Shown here: piece by piece, positions 1-4,372 of the stretch | Numbering within the stretch: position 1 is the first letter of the stretch | Layout: every line of letters begins with the position of its first letter | Source of the DNA: an uncultured bacterium | GTDB lineage: Bacteria > Patescibacteriota > Minisyncoccia > Phycocordibacterales > GWA1-40-21 | Length of the DNA stretch: 7,640 nucleotides | Assembly (NCBI GenBank): GCA_903824735.1 | Contig: CAIJXO010000025.1 | Location: forward strand, 1-7,640 | Direction of reading: 5' to 3' | Notes under the pieces: model-generated | What the model was told of the DNA's origin: nothing | What the model saw: the letters and a program-made list of their open reading frames with translations, nothing else | Databases searched by the model: none | Position numbers and translations under genes: made by a program

Positions 1-69
1 ACTGGCGTTTAGTCATTTAGCCATTATATCAGCAGTGGGGCGTGTGGGGATACGTCCCGTCTAAAACAC
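1..69. other. Left-edge intergenic stretch with one hairpin
   Basis: I see no gene here. Positions 37-43 (GGGGCGT) can pair with 52-58 (ACGTCCC), a 7-bp stem with one G-U pair and an 8-nt loop. No T-run follows on the plus strand, so I do not call it a terminator. It may be the tail of a transcript entering from outside the window. Confidence 0.3.
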
Positions 70-97
70 TTGACTTTTAATGTGGGTGTGCTATACT
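70..97 (+). promoter_or_regulatory. Promoter of small-ORF cassette 1
   Basis: A -35 TTGACT (70-75) and an extended -10, TGC then TATACT (92-97), are separated by 16 bp, close to the sigma-70 consensus. Predicted +1 is near 104, giving a leader of about 67 nt. The leader starts with a short inverted repeat (TGTTGC/GCAACA, 108-120), and GTTGCAGCA occurs twice (109-117 and 123-131). Confidence 0.75.
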
Positions 98-170
98 TGT
101 ATTGTACTGTTGCAGCAACAAGGTTGCAGCAGGGCCAGAAAAAACGCAAACCCACGAAAGGGGTAAGCAC

Positions 171-296
171 ATGCAGAAGATGACGACCAGTCCGCCGAAC
201 ATCGCGCGCCAATCCGGCTTCCTTTATTATACCCGCGCCAAGTTCGGCGCCAGCCTGCTGACCGCGACCGGCCACGGCACCGACAGCACCGCCTGA
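171..296 (+). CDS. Small ORF, cassette 1 (41 aa, unknown function)
   Basis: A 41-residue ORF beginning MQKMTTSPP and ending GTDSTA before a TGA stop. I chose the ATG at 171 because AAAGGGG (157-163) sits 7 nt upstream as a Shine-Dalgarno site and a near-consensus promoter lies at 70-97. The frame also extends upstream to a TTG, but that has no ribosome site. The codons are strongly G/C-ending, unlike dnaX and the genes to the right. The product is polar and Ser/Thr/Gly/Ala-rich with a central patch SGFLYYTRAKFG. No membrane segment, signal peptide or known motif is visible. Its first ten nucleotides (ATGCAGAAGA) match those of the next cassette, hinting at common origin. I do not recognise it. 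It could be a genuine micro-protein or the translated part of a leader RNA. Confidence 0.45.
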   Translation: MQKMTTSPPNIARQSGFLYYTRAKFGASLLTATGHGTDSTA

Positions 297-479
297 TCGA
301 CCGCCGGCCAGGCACGCGATTGAGAATTGTTACAACTACATCTCGCGCTCACACGCCCCGTCCGTACGGGCTTAGAGCCTCGAGATTGAACTGACAGTTC
401 TTGATCAAGGATCTTGTGGATGGAGACGCATTATCGGTCTTCACGAACAATGATTCAGTCCTCGCGTGCGGGACAAAAA
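297..479 (+). other. GC-rich non-coding stretch between cassettes 1 and 2
   Basis: I find no convincing gene in these bases. CCCGT/ACGGG can form a small hairpin around 357-370, and GAGA with TCTC plus flanking GCG pairs can fold around 320-350. An ATG at 420 opens a 37-codon frame, but that frame runs through the terminator at 480-519, so I do not accept it. The stretch may be the 3' untranslated part of cassette 1, or a small RNA ending at that terminator. Confidence 0.35.
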
Positions 480-519
480 GGAGCAGTTTGGGAAACCCCC
501 ACGCTGCTCCGATTTTTTT
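480..519 (+). terminator. Rho-independent terminator after cassette 1
   Basis: GGAGCAG (480-486) pairs exactly with CTGCTCC (504-510). The 17-nt interior contains GGGAAACCC, and seven T's follow at 513-519. It would end transcription from the promoter at 70-97. Confidence 0.85.
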
Positions 520-535
520 ACCAAAATTTTTAGGA

Positions 536-563
536 TTGACTTTACCAAGACTTGTAGTAGGGT
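536..563 (+). promoter_or_regulatory. Probable promoter of cassette 2
   Basis: TTGACT (536-541), then 16 bp, then TAGGGT (558-563). The -35 and the spacing match the cassette 1 promoter, where TTGACTTT is also found. The -10 is weak. It lies directly after the preceding terminator. Confidence 0.5.
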
Positions 564-581
564 TAGTCACTGTAAGGACGT

Positions 582-599
582 AGCCACTTGGTAGTGGCT
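582..599 (+). promoter_or_regulatory. Leader hairpin upstream of cassette 2
   Basis: AGCCACT (582-588) pairs perfectly with AGTGGCT (593-599) across a TGGT loop. The hairpin sits near the 5' end of the predicted transcript, about 20 nt before the Shine-Dalgarno site. It could protect the mRNA 5' end or affect translation; which is inference. Confidence 0.5.
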
Positions 600-632
600 G
601 CAAGAGTTCGATAACCGAGAGGAGAGTAAGAG

Positions 633-977
633 ATGCAGAAGAATCGATTCGTGCGTTTGTTGCGGCCGGCGGTGGGCGATGACCCCGAGGATGGTGCCGG
701 AACCAGCGTGACCCCGCGATTTCCCGCCGAGGATGCCTCGAGCGGGACGGGTGCTGCTGCCGGAACGGTGATCGGTGGTCCGGCCAGTGTGATGGAGGAT
801 TGCTCGACCCAGCAGCCTCCGGCCGTGCCTCTGACCGAGCCGGCCGCGGAACCGGTGAGCGATGTGGTGACGGAGACCCCGCCGCCCCCGCCCCCGATCG
901 AGCCCGCCGAGCCGGTGATCGAGCAGCCTGCGCCGGCCGCGGAAGCCACCGGTGGTTCCGCCGAACCGCCTGCCTGA
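633..977 (+). CDS. Small Pro/Ala/Glu-rich protein, cassette 2 (114 aa, unknown)
   Basis: A 114-residue ORF starting MQKNRFVRLLRP. The start is fixed by a purine-rich ribosome site, AGGAG at 620-624, 8 nt before the ATG. After a short basic N-terminus (K3, R5, R8, R11) the protein becomes acidic and low-complexity. Residues roughly 12-55 are rich in Gly, Ala, Ser and Thr; residues roughly 63-114 are rich in Pro, Glu and Ala with a run of six prolines. It contains one Cys. There is no signal peptide, membrane helix or recognisable fold, so it is probably largely disordered. Codons are GC-rich and the stop is TGA, as in cassette 1 but unlike the rest of the window. A long terminator follows 8 bp after the stop, making a single-gene unit. 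I cannot assign a function; a disordered adaptor or surface-exposed peptide would be guesses. Confidence 0.6.
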   Translation: MQKNRFVRLLRPAVGDDPEDGAGTSVTPRFPAEDASSGTGAAAGTVIGGPASVMEDCSTQQPPAVPLTEPAAEPVSDVVTETPPPPPPIEPAEPVIEQPAPAAEATGGSAEPPA

Positions 978-984
978 GCCCGAT

Positions 985-1034
985 GGCCCCCCGAGTGAAT
1001 CCAGTCCGGATACTCGCGGGGGCCGCTTTTTTTA
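985..1034 (+). terminator. Strong Rho-independent terminator after cassette 2
   Basis: GGCCCCCCGAGT (985-996) pairs with 1012-1024, about 12 bp with one bulged G. The loop can itself pair (ATCC/GGAT). CTTTTTTTATTT follows. Confidence 0.9.
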
Positions 1035-1052
1035 TTTAAATTTTTCCACATC

Positions 1053-1075
1053 TAGCCCTTGACGGGCTATTTTTT
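1053..1075 (+). terminator. Second, compact terminator-like hairpin
   Basis: TAGCCC (1053-1058), loop TTGAC, GGGCTA (1064-1069), then six T's (1070-1075). It lies about 20 bp behind the large terminator and may act as a back-up stop before the next cassette. The loop TTGAC also resembles a -35, but no -10 lies at the right distance. Confidence 0.6.
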
Positions 1076-1087
1076 AGTGTTAAATTT

Positions 1088-1097
1088 TATATATACC
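1088..1097 (+). promoter_or_regulatory. Possible -10 region for cassette 3
   Basis: TATATATACC offers overlapping -10-like hexamers about 40 bp before the ATG at 1133. I see no good -35, so the promoter call rests on position and AT-richness only. Confidence 0.3.
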
Positions 1098-1132
1098 TTC
1101 AATGAGGAAGGAGATAGTAAGAGGAGGAGACC

Positions 1133-1237
1133 ATGAAGGGTCTCAGGCCAGAGAAGGAGGAAGAGCCGGTTACGACCGCAGTTACACCGGCACCTCCGAC
1201 TGCCGAGGGTACACCCCTCGTCGCCACGGAGCAGTAG
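1133..1237 (+). CDS. Very small Pro/Thr/Glu-rich ORF, cassette 3 (34 aa, unknown)
   Basis: A 34-residue ORF, MKGLRPEKEEEP at its start and ATEQ at its end, with a TAG stop. The case for translation is the exceptionally strong ribosome site, AGGAGG at 1122-1127, 5 nt before the ATG, preceded by a second purine block at 1105-1113. The block GGAGATAGTAAGAG resembles GGAGAGTAAGAG before cassette 2, again suggesting related cassettes. The peptide has a charged N-terminus (K, R, K and four E in the first 11 residues), then a Pro/Thr/Ala/Val tail with no predicted structure or membrane segment. It is followed by two stacked hairpins ending in a terminator. Function unknown. Confidence 0.5.
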   Translation: MKGLRPEKEEEPVTTAVTPAPPTAEGTPLVATEQ

Positions 1238-1257
1238 CTTCTGACCCCCCAACACAT

Positions 1258-1330
1258 GTTCAGAGTTTGATTCTCTGAACTCCCCCGGGATAAGGCCTGT
1301 CGCAAGACAAGGCACCCGGGGTGTTTTTTT
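1258..1330 (+). terminator. Double-hairpin terminator after cassette 3
   Basis: First hairpin: GTTCAGAG (1258-1265) with CTCTGAAC (1273-1280). Second: CCCCGGG (1283-1289) with CCCGGGG (1315-1321), enclosing TGTC-GCAA-GACA, a stem with a GNRA-type tetraloop. Seven T's follow at 1324-1330. The second hairpin is a clear Rho-independent terminator; the first may stabilise the 3' end. Confidence 0.88.
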
Positions 1331-1368
1331 ACCCAAATTTTCCCCTGGCTACTGTTTTCGTCACGATT

Positions 1369-1377
1369 TGTTATAAT
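1369..1377 (+). promoter_or_regulatory. Extended -10 promoter of cassette 4
   Basis: TGT followed by TATAAT (1372-1377) is a perfect extended -10. The -35 (around 1349-1354, CTACTG) is poor, which the TGn extension may offset. Predicted +1 is near 1384. Confidence 0.65.
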
Positions 1378-1386
1378 ATCTGTAGC

Positions 1387-1419
1387 ATGAGTTCCATAAA
1401 TAAGGAGAAAAACAGATGA
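1387..1419 (+). CDS. Possible 10-codon leader ORF overlapping cassette 4 start
   Basis: An ATG only about 3 nt after the predicted transcript start opens MSSINKEKNR. Its TGA (1417-1419) overlaps the ATG of the next ORF (1416-1418) as ATGA, and the next ORF's Shine-Dalgarno lies inside it. This geometry would allow translational coupling. The ORF is very short and could be chance. Confidence 0.25.
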   Translation: MSSINKEKNR

Positions 1420-1589
1420 AACATTCACCTGGCGATGTGGTGAAGGAAGTTCCTCCACCACCAGCGCAAGGCGAGCTCGCTCCGCCTAGAACGCGCTTCG
1501 ACTTGCTATATGAAGATTTGTCCCACGAATCTCTCGAGGTCAGGACTTATTCCACGACAATTGATAAGCCACCTGAATCAGAGAGATAG
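1416..1589 (+). CDS. Small Pro/Glu-rich protein, cassette 4 (57 aa, unknown)
   Basis: A 57-residue ORF beginning MKHSPGDVVKEV and ending KPPESER, with a TAG stop. AAGGAGA (1402-1408) lies about 7 nt upstream and supports the ATG at 1416. The N-terminal half is Pro-rich (four consecutive prolines at residues 13-16, another pair at 23-24). Residues about 27-43 (RFDLLYEDLSHESLEVR) look able to form an amphipathic helix, so this member may carry a short ordered segment. No signal peptide or membrane helix. It has its own promoter and a perfect terminator 13 bp downstream, so it is a monocistronic unit directly before dnaX. Base composition is intermediate between the GC-rich cassettes and dnaX. 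I do not recognise the family. Confidence 0.55.
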   Translation: MKHSPGDVVKEVPPPPAQGELAPPRTRFDLLYEDLSHESLEVRTYSTTIDKPPESER

Positions 1590-1602
1590 GCCTTTGTAAC
1601 GC

Positions 1603-1640
1603 GCCAGACTCCCCGCGGAGTCTGGCCGTTTTCTTTATTT
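1603..1640 (+). terminator. Rho-independent terminator between cassette 4 and dnaX
   Basis: A perfect 10-bp stem, GCCAGACTCC (1603-1612) with GGAGTCTGGC (1617-1626), has loop CCGC and is followed by the T-rich tract from 1629. It isolates the small-ORF block from dnaX. Confidence 0.9.
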
Positions 1641-1650
1641 CTAAAATCTT

Positions 1651-1659
1651 TGCTATACT
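1651..1659 (+). promoter_or_regulatory. dnaX promoter giving a leaderless mRNA
   Basis: TGC followed by TATACT (1654-1659) is an extended -10. Counting seven bases on places +1 at 1666, exactly the A of the dnaX ATG. There is no room for, or sign of, a Shine-Dalgarno. The -35 position (1631-1636, TTCTTT) is weak. Confidence 0.7.
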
Positions 1660-1665
1660 ACCTTC

Positions 1666-2700
1666 ATGCACGAAACTGCTTTATATCGAAAATATCGCCC
1701 ACAGACTTTTAAGGAAGTTCTAGGTCAGGACCATATTATTTCCGTTTTAAAATCCTCGATTGAACTCGATCATATTGCTCACGCTTATATCTTTGCCGGC
1801 TCGCGCGGAACTGGTAAGACGAGTGTTGCCAGAATCTTTGCCAAAGAAATCGGCACAGCACCCGCTGATATAACTGAAATCGACGCCGCTTCAAATACCA
1901 GTGTAGACAACATTCGTGATTTAAATGAGTCGGTCAACACTTTACCTTTTGAATCTAAATATAAAGTTTACATACTGGACGAAGCCCACATGCTTTCAAA
2001 GTCGGCTTGGAATGCATTGCTTAAGACCCTAGAAGAGCCACCCGCACATGCGATTTTCATTCTCGCTACCACCGAATCAGAGAAGATCCCAGAGACCGTA
2101 ATTTCACGCTGTCAGACTTTTGCTTTCAGACGACCAACGCAAAAAGTCCTCCGTGACGTCCTTATGGCGATTGCTAAGAAGGAAGGTTTTATTCTTGAAC
2201 CCGCTTCGGCTGACCTTGTCGCTCTTTTAGGTGACGGTTCTTTCCGTGATGCGCAAAGTATTTTGCAAAAAGTCATGGGCTCGTCTAAGGACAAGAAAAT
2301 CTCTCTCTATGAAGTCGTCCTCGTCACTGGCGCACCAAAAGGGGAGACGGTTAACGGTTTCATCCGCGCCATTGATGAAAATAATCTTGAACTTGGTCTT
2401 GAATCGATTTCCAAAGCTGTCGAAGCCAATATTGATTTACTTTTATACTTCAAACTCGTGCTTCATAAAATGCGCTCGATTCTGTTACTCCGAAATCTAC
2501 CGTCTTCAGCTGAAAAATTAAAAGAAGAAATGACTGACACCGATTTCAATTTCTTGAAAACTCTGGCCGACAAAAAAACTTCCAAGATTAATTCTGACAC
2601 TCTACTTACTCTTCTAAATCACTACGATCTAGTCGTCAAGGCCTATTTGCCCGAGATGGTGCTCGAGCTTTTGCTGTCGAAGCTGATTATCAAGGAATAG
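1666..2700 (+). CDS. dnaX: DNA polymerase III subunit gamma/tau (short, zinc-module-less)
   Basis: DnaX is the ATPase of the clamp loader that places the beta clamp on DNA during replication. Seen here: YRKYRPQTFKEVLGQ at residues 7-21, Walker A GSRGTGKT at 45-52, EIDAAS at 71-76, Walker B YILDEAH at 102-108, LKTLEEPP at 119-126, sensor-1 ILATTE at 132-137, the SRC motif at 147-149 and the GDGSFRDAQSIL helix region near 189. Together these identify the gene. At 344 aa it is shorter than even the E. coli gamma form and has no tau C-terminal extension; residues beyond about 210 should form the collar domain. In most bacterial DnaX proteins a Cys4 zinc module sits between Walker A and EIDAAS. 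Here that stretch is only IGTAPADI, with no cysteines. The ATG at 1666 is supported by the N-terminal match and the promoter. Confidence 0.96.
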   Translation: MHETALYRKYRPQTFKEVLGQDHIISVLKSSIELDHIAHAYIFAGSRGTGKTSVARIFAKEIGTAPADITEIDAASNTSVDNIRDLNESVNTLPFESKYKVYILDEAHMLSKSAWNALLKTLEEPPAHAIFILATTESEKIPETVISRCQTFAFRRPTQKVLRDVLMAIAKKEGFILEPASADLVALLGDGSFRDAQSILQKVMGSSKDKKISLYEVVLVTGAPKGETVNGFIRAIDENNLELGLESISKAVEANIDLLLYFKLVLHKMRSILLLRNLPSSAEKLKEEMTDTDFNFLKTLADKKTSKINSDTLLTLLNHYDLVVKAYLPEMVLELLLSKLIIKE

Positions 2701-2753
2701 TCTAAACCTCGGGCAGGTTATACACACCTAGATAGATCGTTCCGTTTTTGTTG

Positions 2754-2762
2754 TGGTAGGAT
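2754..2762 (+). promoter_or_regulatory. Possible extended -10 for the MazF-like gene
   Basis: TGG then TAGGAT (2757-2762) predicts +1 near 2769, only about 4 nt before the ATG at 2773. No good -35 is visible. This agrees with the near-leaderless arrangement of dnaX and the Fur gene. Confidence 0.4.
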
Positions 2763-2772
2763 GTCTGCCACT

Positions 2773-3186
2773 ATGGAAAAAGATTTTAATATTTGGAATA
2801 TACAAAAGAAAATAATTCATTCGACCAGCAAAAATAAACTGTATCATATGCGTCAGATTTGGTGGTGCTCGCTAGGTTTAAATATTGGTTCAGAACAGGA
2901 TGGAACAGGCGCGGTTTTTGATAGGCCGGTTCTAATTCTGAAAGAATTAAGCAGAGAAACTTGTTTAGTATTACCACTTACATCTTCTCCCAAAAGACAT
3001 GTTACTAGGGTATCTGTGGGTGTAGTTGAGGGTAAATCTGCTTCAGCATTATTGTCACAGATTCGTGTCGTCGATAATAAAAGATTTGTTAGGAAAATTG
3101 GCTTTCTCGATCAGCACGTTTTCGAAGAGGTAAGAAAAATCGCCAAAGCTTTTTACTTTGACGATTCTTCCTTTTTTCCCTCGTAA
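2773..3186 (+). CDS. PemK/MazF-family protein, solitary
   Basis: Family members are usually mRNA-cleaving toxins of type II toxin-antitoxin systems. With the ATG at 2773 (137 aa), the N-terminus forms a short charged helix starting at FNIWNIQKKI. The MazF-like barrel then begins at IWWCSLG (29-35) and NIGSEQDG (37-44), followed by FDRPVLIL (49-56) and LPLTSS (67-72). The Glu-Gln pair at 41-42, Arg51 and Thr70 fall where the family keeps its active-site region. LSQIRVVD and KIGFLD near the C-terminus are also typical. A start 12 bp upstream at 2761 is possible, but it overlaps the putative -10. No antitoxin ORF lies on either side: upstream is dnaX, downstream is non-coding DNA and a tRNA. Solitary relatives are common in Patescibacteria, so a housekeeping RNase role is possible. 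Confidence 0.85.
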   Translation: MEKDFNIWNIQKKIIHSTSKNKLYHMRQIWWCSLGLNIGSEQDGTGAVFDRPVLILKELSRETCLVLPLTSSPKRHVTRVSVGVVEGKSASALLSQIRVVDNKRFVRKIGFLDQHVFEEVRKIAKAFYFDDSSFFPS

Positions 3187-3201
3187 GAGGGCGAGCCCGA
3201 A

Positions 3202-3231
3202 GGCACTTGTACTAGAAGTATAGCAAATGCC
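3202..3231 (+). other. Hairpin downstream of the MazF-like gene
   Basis: GGCA (3202-3205) pairs with TGCC (3228-3231), TTG with CAA, and TACT (3210-3213) with AGTA (3217-3220). The arms are interrupted by a C-A mismatch and a TAG bulge. There is no T-run, so this is not a classic terminator. The left arm is also complementary to 3527-3540, beyond the tRNA. Confidence 0.35.
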
Positions 3232-3248
3232 TAATGCGAGTCAAGCGC

Positions 3249-3277
3249 TTGAAAAAACTCCATTTTTAACGTATTCT
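3249..3277 (+). promoter_or_regulatory. Promoter of tRNA-Gln
   Basis: TTGAAA (3249-3254), a 17-bp spacer, and TATTCT (3272-3277) give +1 near 3284 and a 34-nt 5' leader for RNase P removal. The -35 overlaps a perfect 12-bp palindrome, TCAAGCGCTTGA (3241-3252), a possible operator. Confidence 0.6.
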
Positions 3278-3317
3278 GTATTTCATGTAGCTGAGATTAA
3301 AGTCTTTTGCTATTAAT

Positions 3318-3388
3318 TGGGGGATCGTCTAATGGTAGGACACATCCCTTTGAAGGATGTTATTTTGGTTCGACTCCAAGTCCCCCAG
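3318..3388 (+). tRNA. tRNA-Gln (anticodon TTG)
   Basis: A complete cloverleaf of 71 nt. Acceptor stem TGGGGGA (3318-3324) pairs with TCCCCCA (3381-3387). The D-arm is GTC...GAC (3327-3341). The anticodon stem CATCC/GGATG encloses loop CTTTGAA, with TTG at 3350-3352 decoding CAA. The T-arm is TTTGG-TTCGACT-CCAAG (3364-3380). The discriminator is G at 3388, and the next bases are CAG, so CCA is not encoded and must be added after transcription. The last three bases are also the first three of a 22-bp direct repeat (3386-3407). T33, A37 and the T-loop TTCGA are intact, so it looks functional. Confidence 0.95.
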
Positions 3389-3407
3389 CAGTCTAGTTTT
3401 TTGTGCC
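3386..3407 (+). repeat. 22-bp direct repeat, copy 1 (at the tRNA-Gln 3' end)
   Basis: Bases 3386-3407 are identical to 6041-6062 in the same orientation; core CAGCAGTCTAG followed by six T's and GTGCC. Weaker similarity continues past both copies: GACCGAG five bases on, then GGGTAA. Copy 1 starts within the final bases of tRNA-Gln. Confidence 0.9.
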
Positions 3408-3545
3408 TGAAGACCGAGGTGCGTGAGGTAGGGTAAAGATATTTTGGAAATACGGGAAGAGTGACCAAGACGGGTCAAAAAGTGGAAGCCCAAAATATGA
3501 AGTAAAATATAGGAAAGTTAGTTCGAGTCCAAGTGCCATCAATAT
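3408..3545 (+). ncRNA. Structured, tRNA-like non-coding region after tRNA-Gln
   Basis: I see no coding potential here. ATATTTTGG (3439-3447) pairs with CCAAAATAT (3490-3498), a perfect 9-bp stem. It encloses a hairpin, TGACC (3462-3466) with GGTCA (3473-3477). GACCGAG near the 5' end resembles the D-arm of long-variable-arm tRNAs, and TTAGTTCGAGTCCAAG near the 3' end resembles a T-arm plus acceptor strand. No acceptor stem closes the two and no anticodon arm fits, so it is not a normal tRNA. It may be a degraded tRNA, a tRNA-derived element or an unclassified RNA. It also serves as the 3' flank of the convergent ZIP gene. Confidence 0.4.
3503..3545 (+). repeat. T-arm-like module, left copy (plus orientation)
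   Basis: Three blocks, TAAAATATAG, TTAGTTCGAGTCCAAG and ATCAATAT, recur in the same order on the minus strand at 6006-5957 with 33 of 34 block positions identical. The segments between the blocks differ in length and sequence. The two copies lie just outside the ZIP-Fur-YibE/F block in inverted orientation. Confidence 0.7.
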
Positions 3546-4268
3546 CTAAACCCCAGCCAATTTTATTGCTCCAAATAAAACAAGGACACCTAGTACCGTC
3601 ATGAAAGTAGTCCAAACAGTAGGATGCGAGTGGTGGCTTTCTGGTAGTAAATCGCTGGCACCAATGTAAAGAAAGAAACCAGAAAAGATTGCAAGTAGTA
3701 TTCCCAAAGCTGCGTCATGTAGAGTAAAAAAGAGGGTAGAGATAACACCAAGAACTGGAGCAATCGAGTCGACAAGAAGCCAACGGAAAGCTTCTTTTTT
3801 ACTGCCCTTATTTTTGAGCACTAAATTCACTGTGTTAATGCCATCAGAAAAATCATGAGTTAAAACCGCAATAGTGACAATCGCTCCAACAGCCGCAGAG
3901 ACTTGAAAAGCCAAACCAATCGCTACACCATCTAGAAAACTATGAATTGATAAACTACCAGCTCCCAGTTTACCCCGAGGGTGAAGTGTCTCAGTGCTGT
4001 CATCATGATGATGAGTATGTAAGAAAATGAAACGGTCGAGAATCATATAAAAGACAAAGCCAACTGCCACAATTGAAGTGATCACAGAAATTTCAAAATG
4101 TTGACCGGCCAATTCAATCGCCTCGGGCATCAAATCAAAGAAGGCAACACCGATGACCGCTCCCGCACTAAATCCCAATATTAAATGTAGACGGTCTTTG
4201 AATTTTAAGGCAAACAAACCTCCCAATAAAGTGGCGACAAAGGCGCCGAGACAAATTAATATGATCAT
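3546..4268 (-). CDS. ZIP-family divalent metal transporter
   Basis: A 240-residue membrane protein, likely importing Zn2+ or a related divalent cation across the inner membrane. Hydrophobic segments fit an eight-helix ZIP fold. Helix IV carries HSFLDGVAIG (109-118) and helix V HDFSDGIN (138-145), the paired His/Asp motifs that bind metal in the ZIP pore. The more usual helix V motif is HEIPEG-like, so the Asp substitutions are noteworthy. A cytosolic loop HTHHHDD (84-90) and an SDLLPESHHSH region near 206-216 add metal-binding His. It is divergent from a Fur-family regulator and shares an operator with it. The ATG at 4268 follows a 23-nt leader from a promoter at 4326-4298 and has no Shine-Dalgarno. 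Zinc is the best guess; iron or manganese are possible. Confidence 0.92.
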   Translation of the reverse strand: MIILICLGAFVATLLGGLFALKFKDRLHLILGFSAGAVIGVAFFDLMPEAIELAGQHFEISVITSIVAVGFVFYMILDRFIFLHTHHHDDSTETLHPRGKLGAGSLSIHSFLDGVAIGLAFQVSAAVGAIVTIAVLTHDFSDGINTVNLVLKNKGSKKEAFRWLLVDSIAPVLGVISTLFFTLHDAALGILLAIFSGFFLYIGASDLLPESHHSHPTVWTTFMTVLGVLVLFGAIKLAGV

Positions 4269-4297
4269 AATTTATTTATTAAGCTAATATGATACTA

Positions 4298-4326
4298 AGT
4301 ATAAAGGATCTAAAATCTAATTGCAA
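4298..4326 (-). promoter_or_regulatory. Promoter of the ZIP gene
   Basis: On the minus strand, -35 TTGCAA (4326-4321), a 17-bp spacer and -10 TATACT (4303-4298); +1 about 4291. The -35 lies inside the left arm of the inverted repeat 4318-4346, so a bound repressor would block it. Confidence 0.78.
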
Positions 4327-4346
4327 GTAGATTGCACTTGTAATTA
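4318..4346. promoter_or_regulatory. Fur/Zur-type operator between divergent genes
   Basis: A 29-bp inverted repeat: TAATTGCAAGT, centre AGATTGC, then ACTTGTAATTA, with 10 of 11 arm positions complementary. It sits where a Fur-family dimer (or two) would control both flanking promoters, and each arm contains one -35 box. Fur-family operators are AT-rich palindromes of similar size. That this repressor is the product of the gene at 4373 is inference from position. Confidence 0.7.
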
Positions 4347-4366
4347 AGCTTGTTATATCATATAAT
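4338..4366 (+). promoter_or_regulatory. Promoter of the Fur-family gene (leaderless)
   Basis: -35 TTGTAA (4338-4343), a 17-bp spacer and a perfect -10 TATAAT (4361-4366). +1 falls at 4373, the A of the ATG, so the mRNA should be leaderless. The -35 occupies the right arm of the operator, which implies autoregulation. Confidence 0.8.
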
Positions 4367-4372
4367 GATTTT

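Noticed and set aside
420..533. 37-codon ORF starting ATG at 420
   Set aside because: It reads through the whole terminator hairpin and T-run at 480-519, so it is unlikely to be translated from a full transcript; its Shine-Dalgarno is weak.
563..1051. Long minus-strand frame (162 codons) opposite cassette 2
   Set aside because: GC-rich shadow of the plus-strand ORF; it begins within terminator sequence and has no ribosome site, and the plus strand has promoter, Shine-Dalgarno and terminator in the right order.
2701..2725. Terminator after dnaX (AACCT/AGGTT hairpin)
   Set aside because: Only a 5-bp stem and no adjacent T-run; transcription may well continue into the MazF-like gene.
3386..3545. 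CRISPR, group I intron or tmRNA
   Set aside because: No regularly spaced repeats, no convincing P3-P8 core motifs, no tmRNA tag reading frame or closing acceptor stem.
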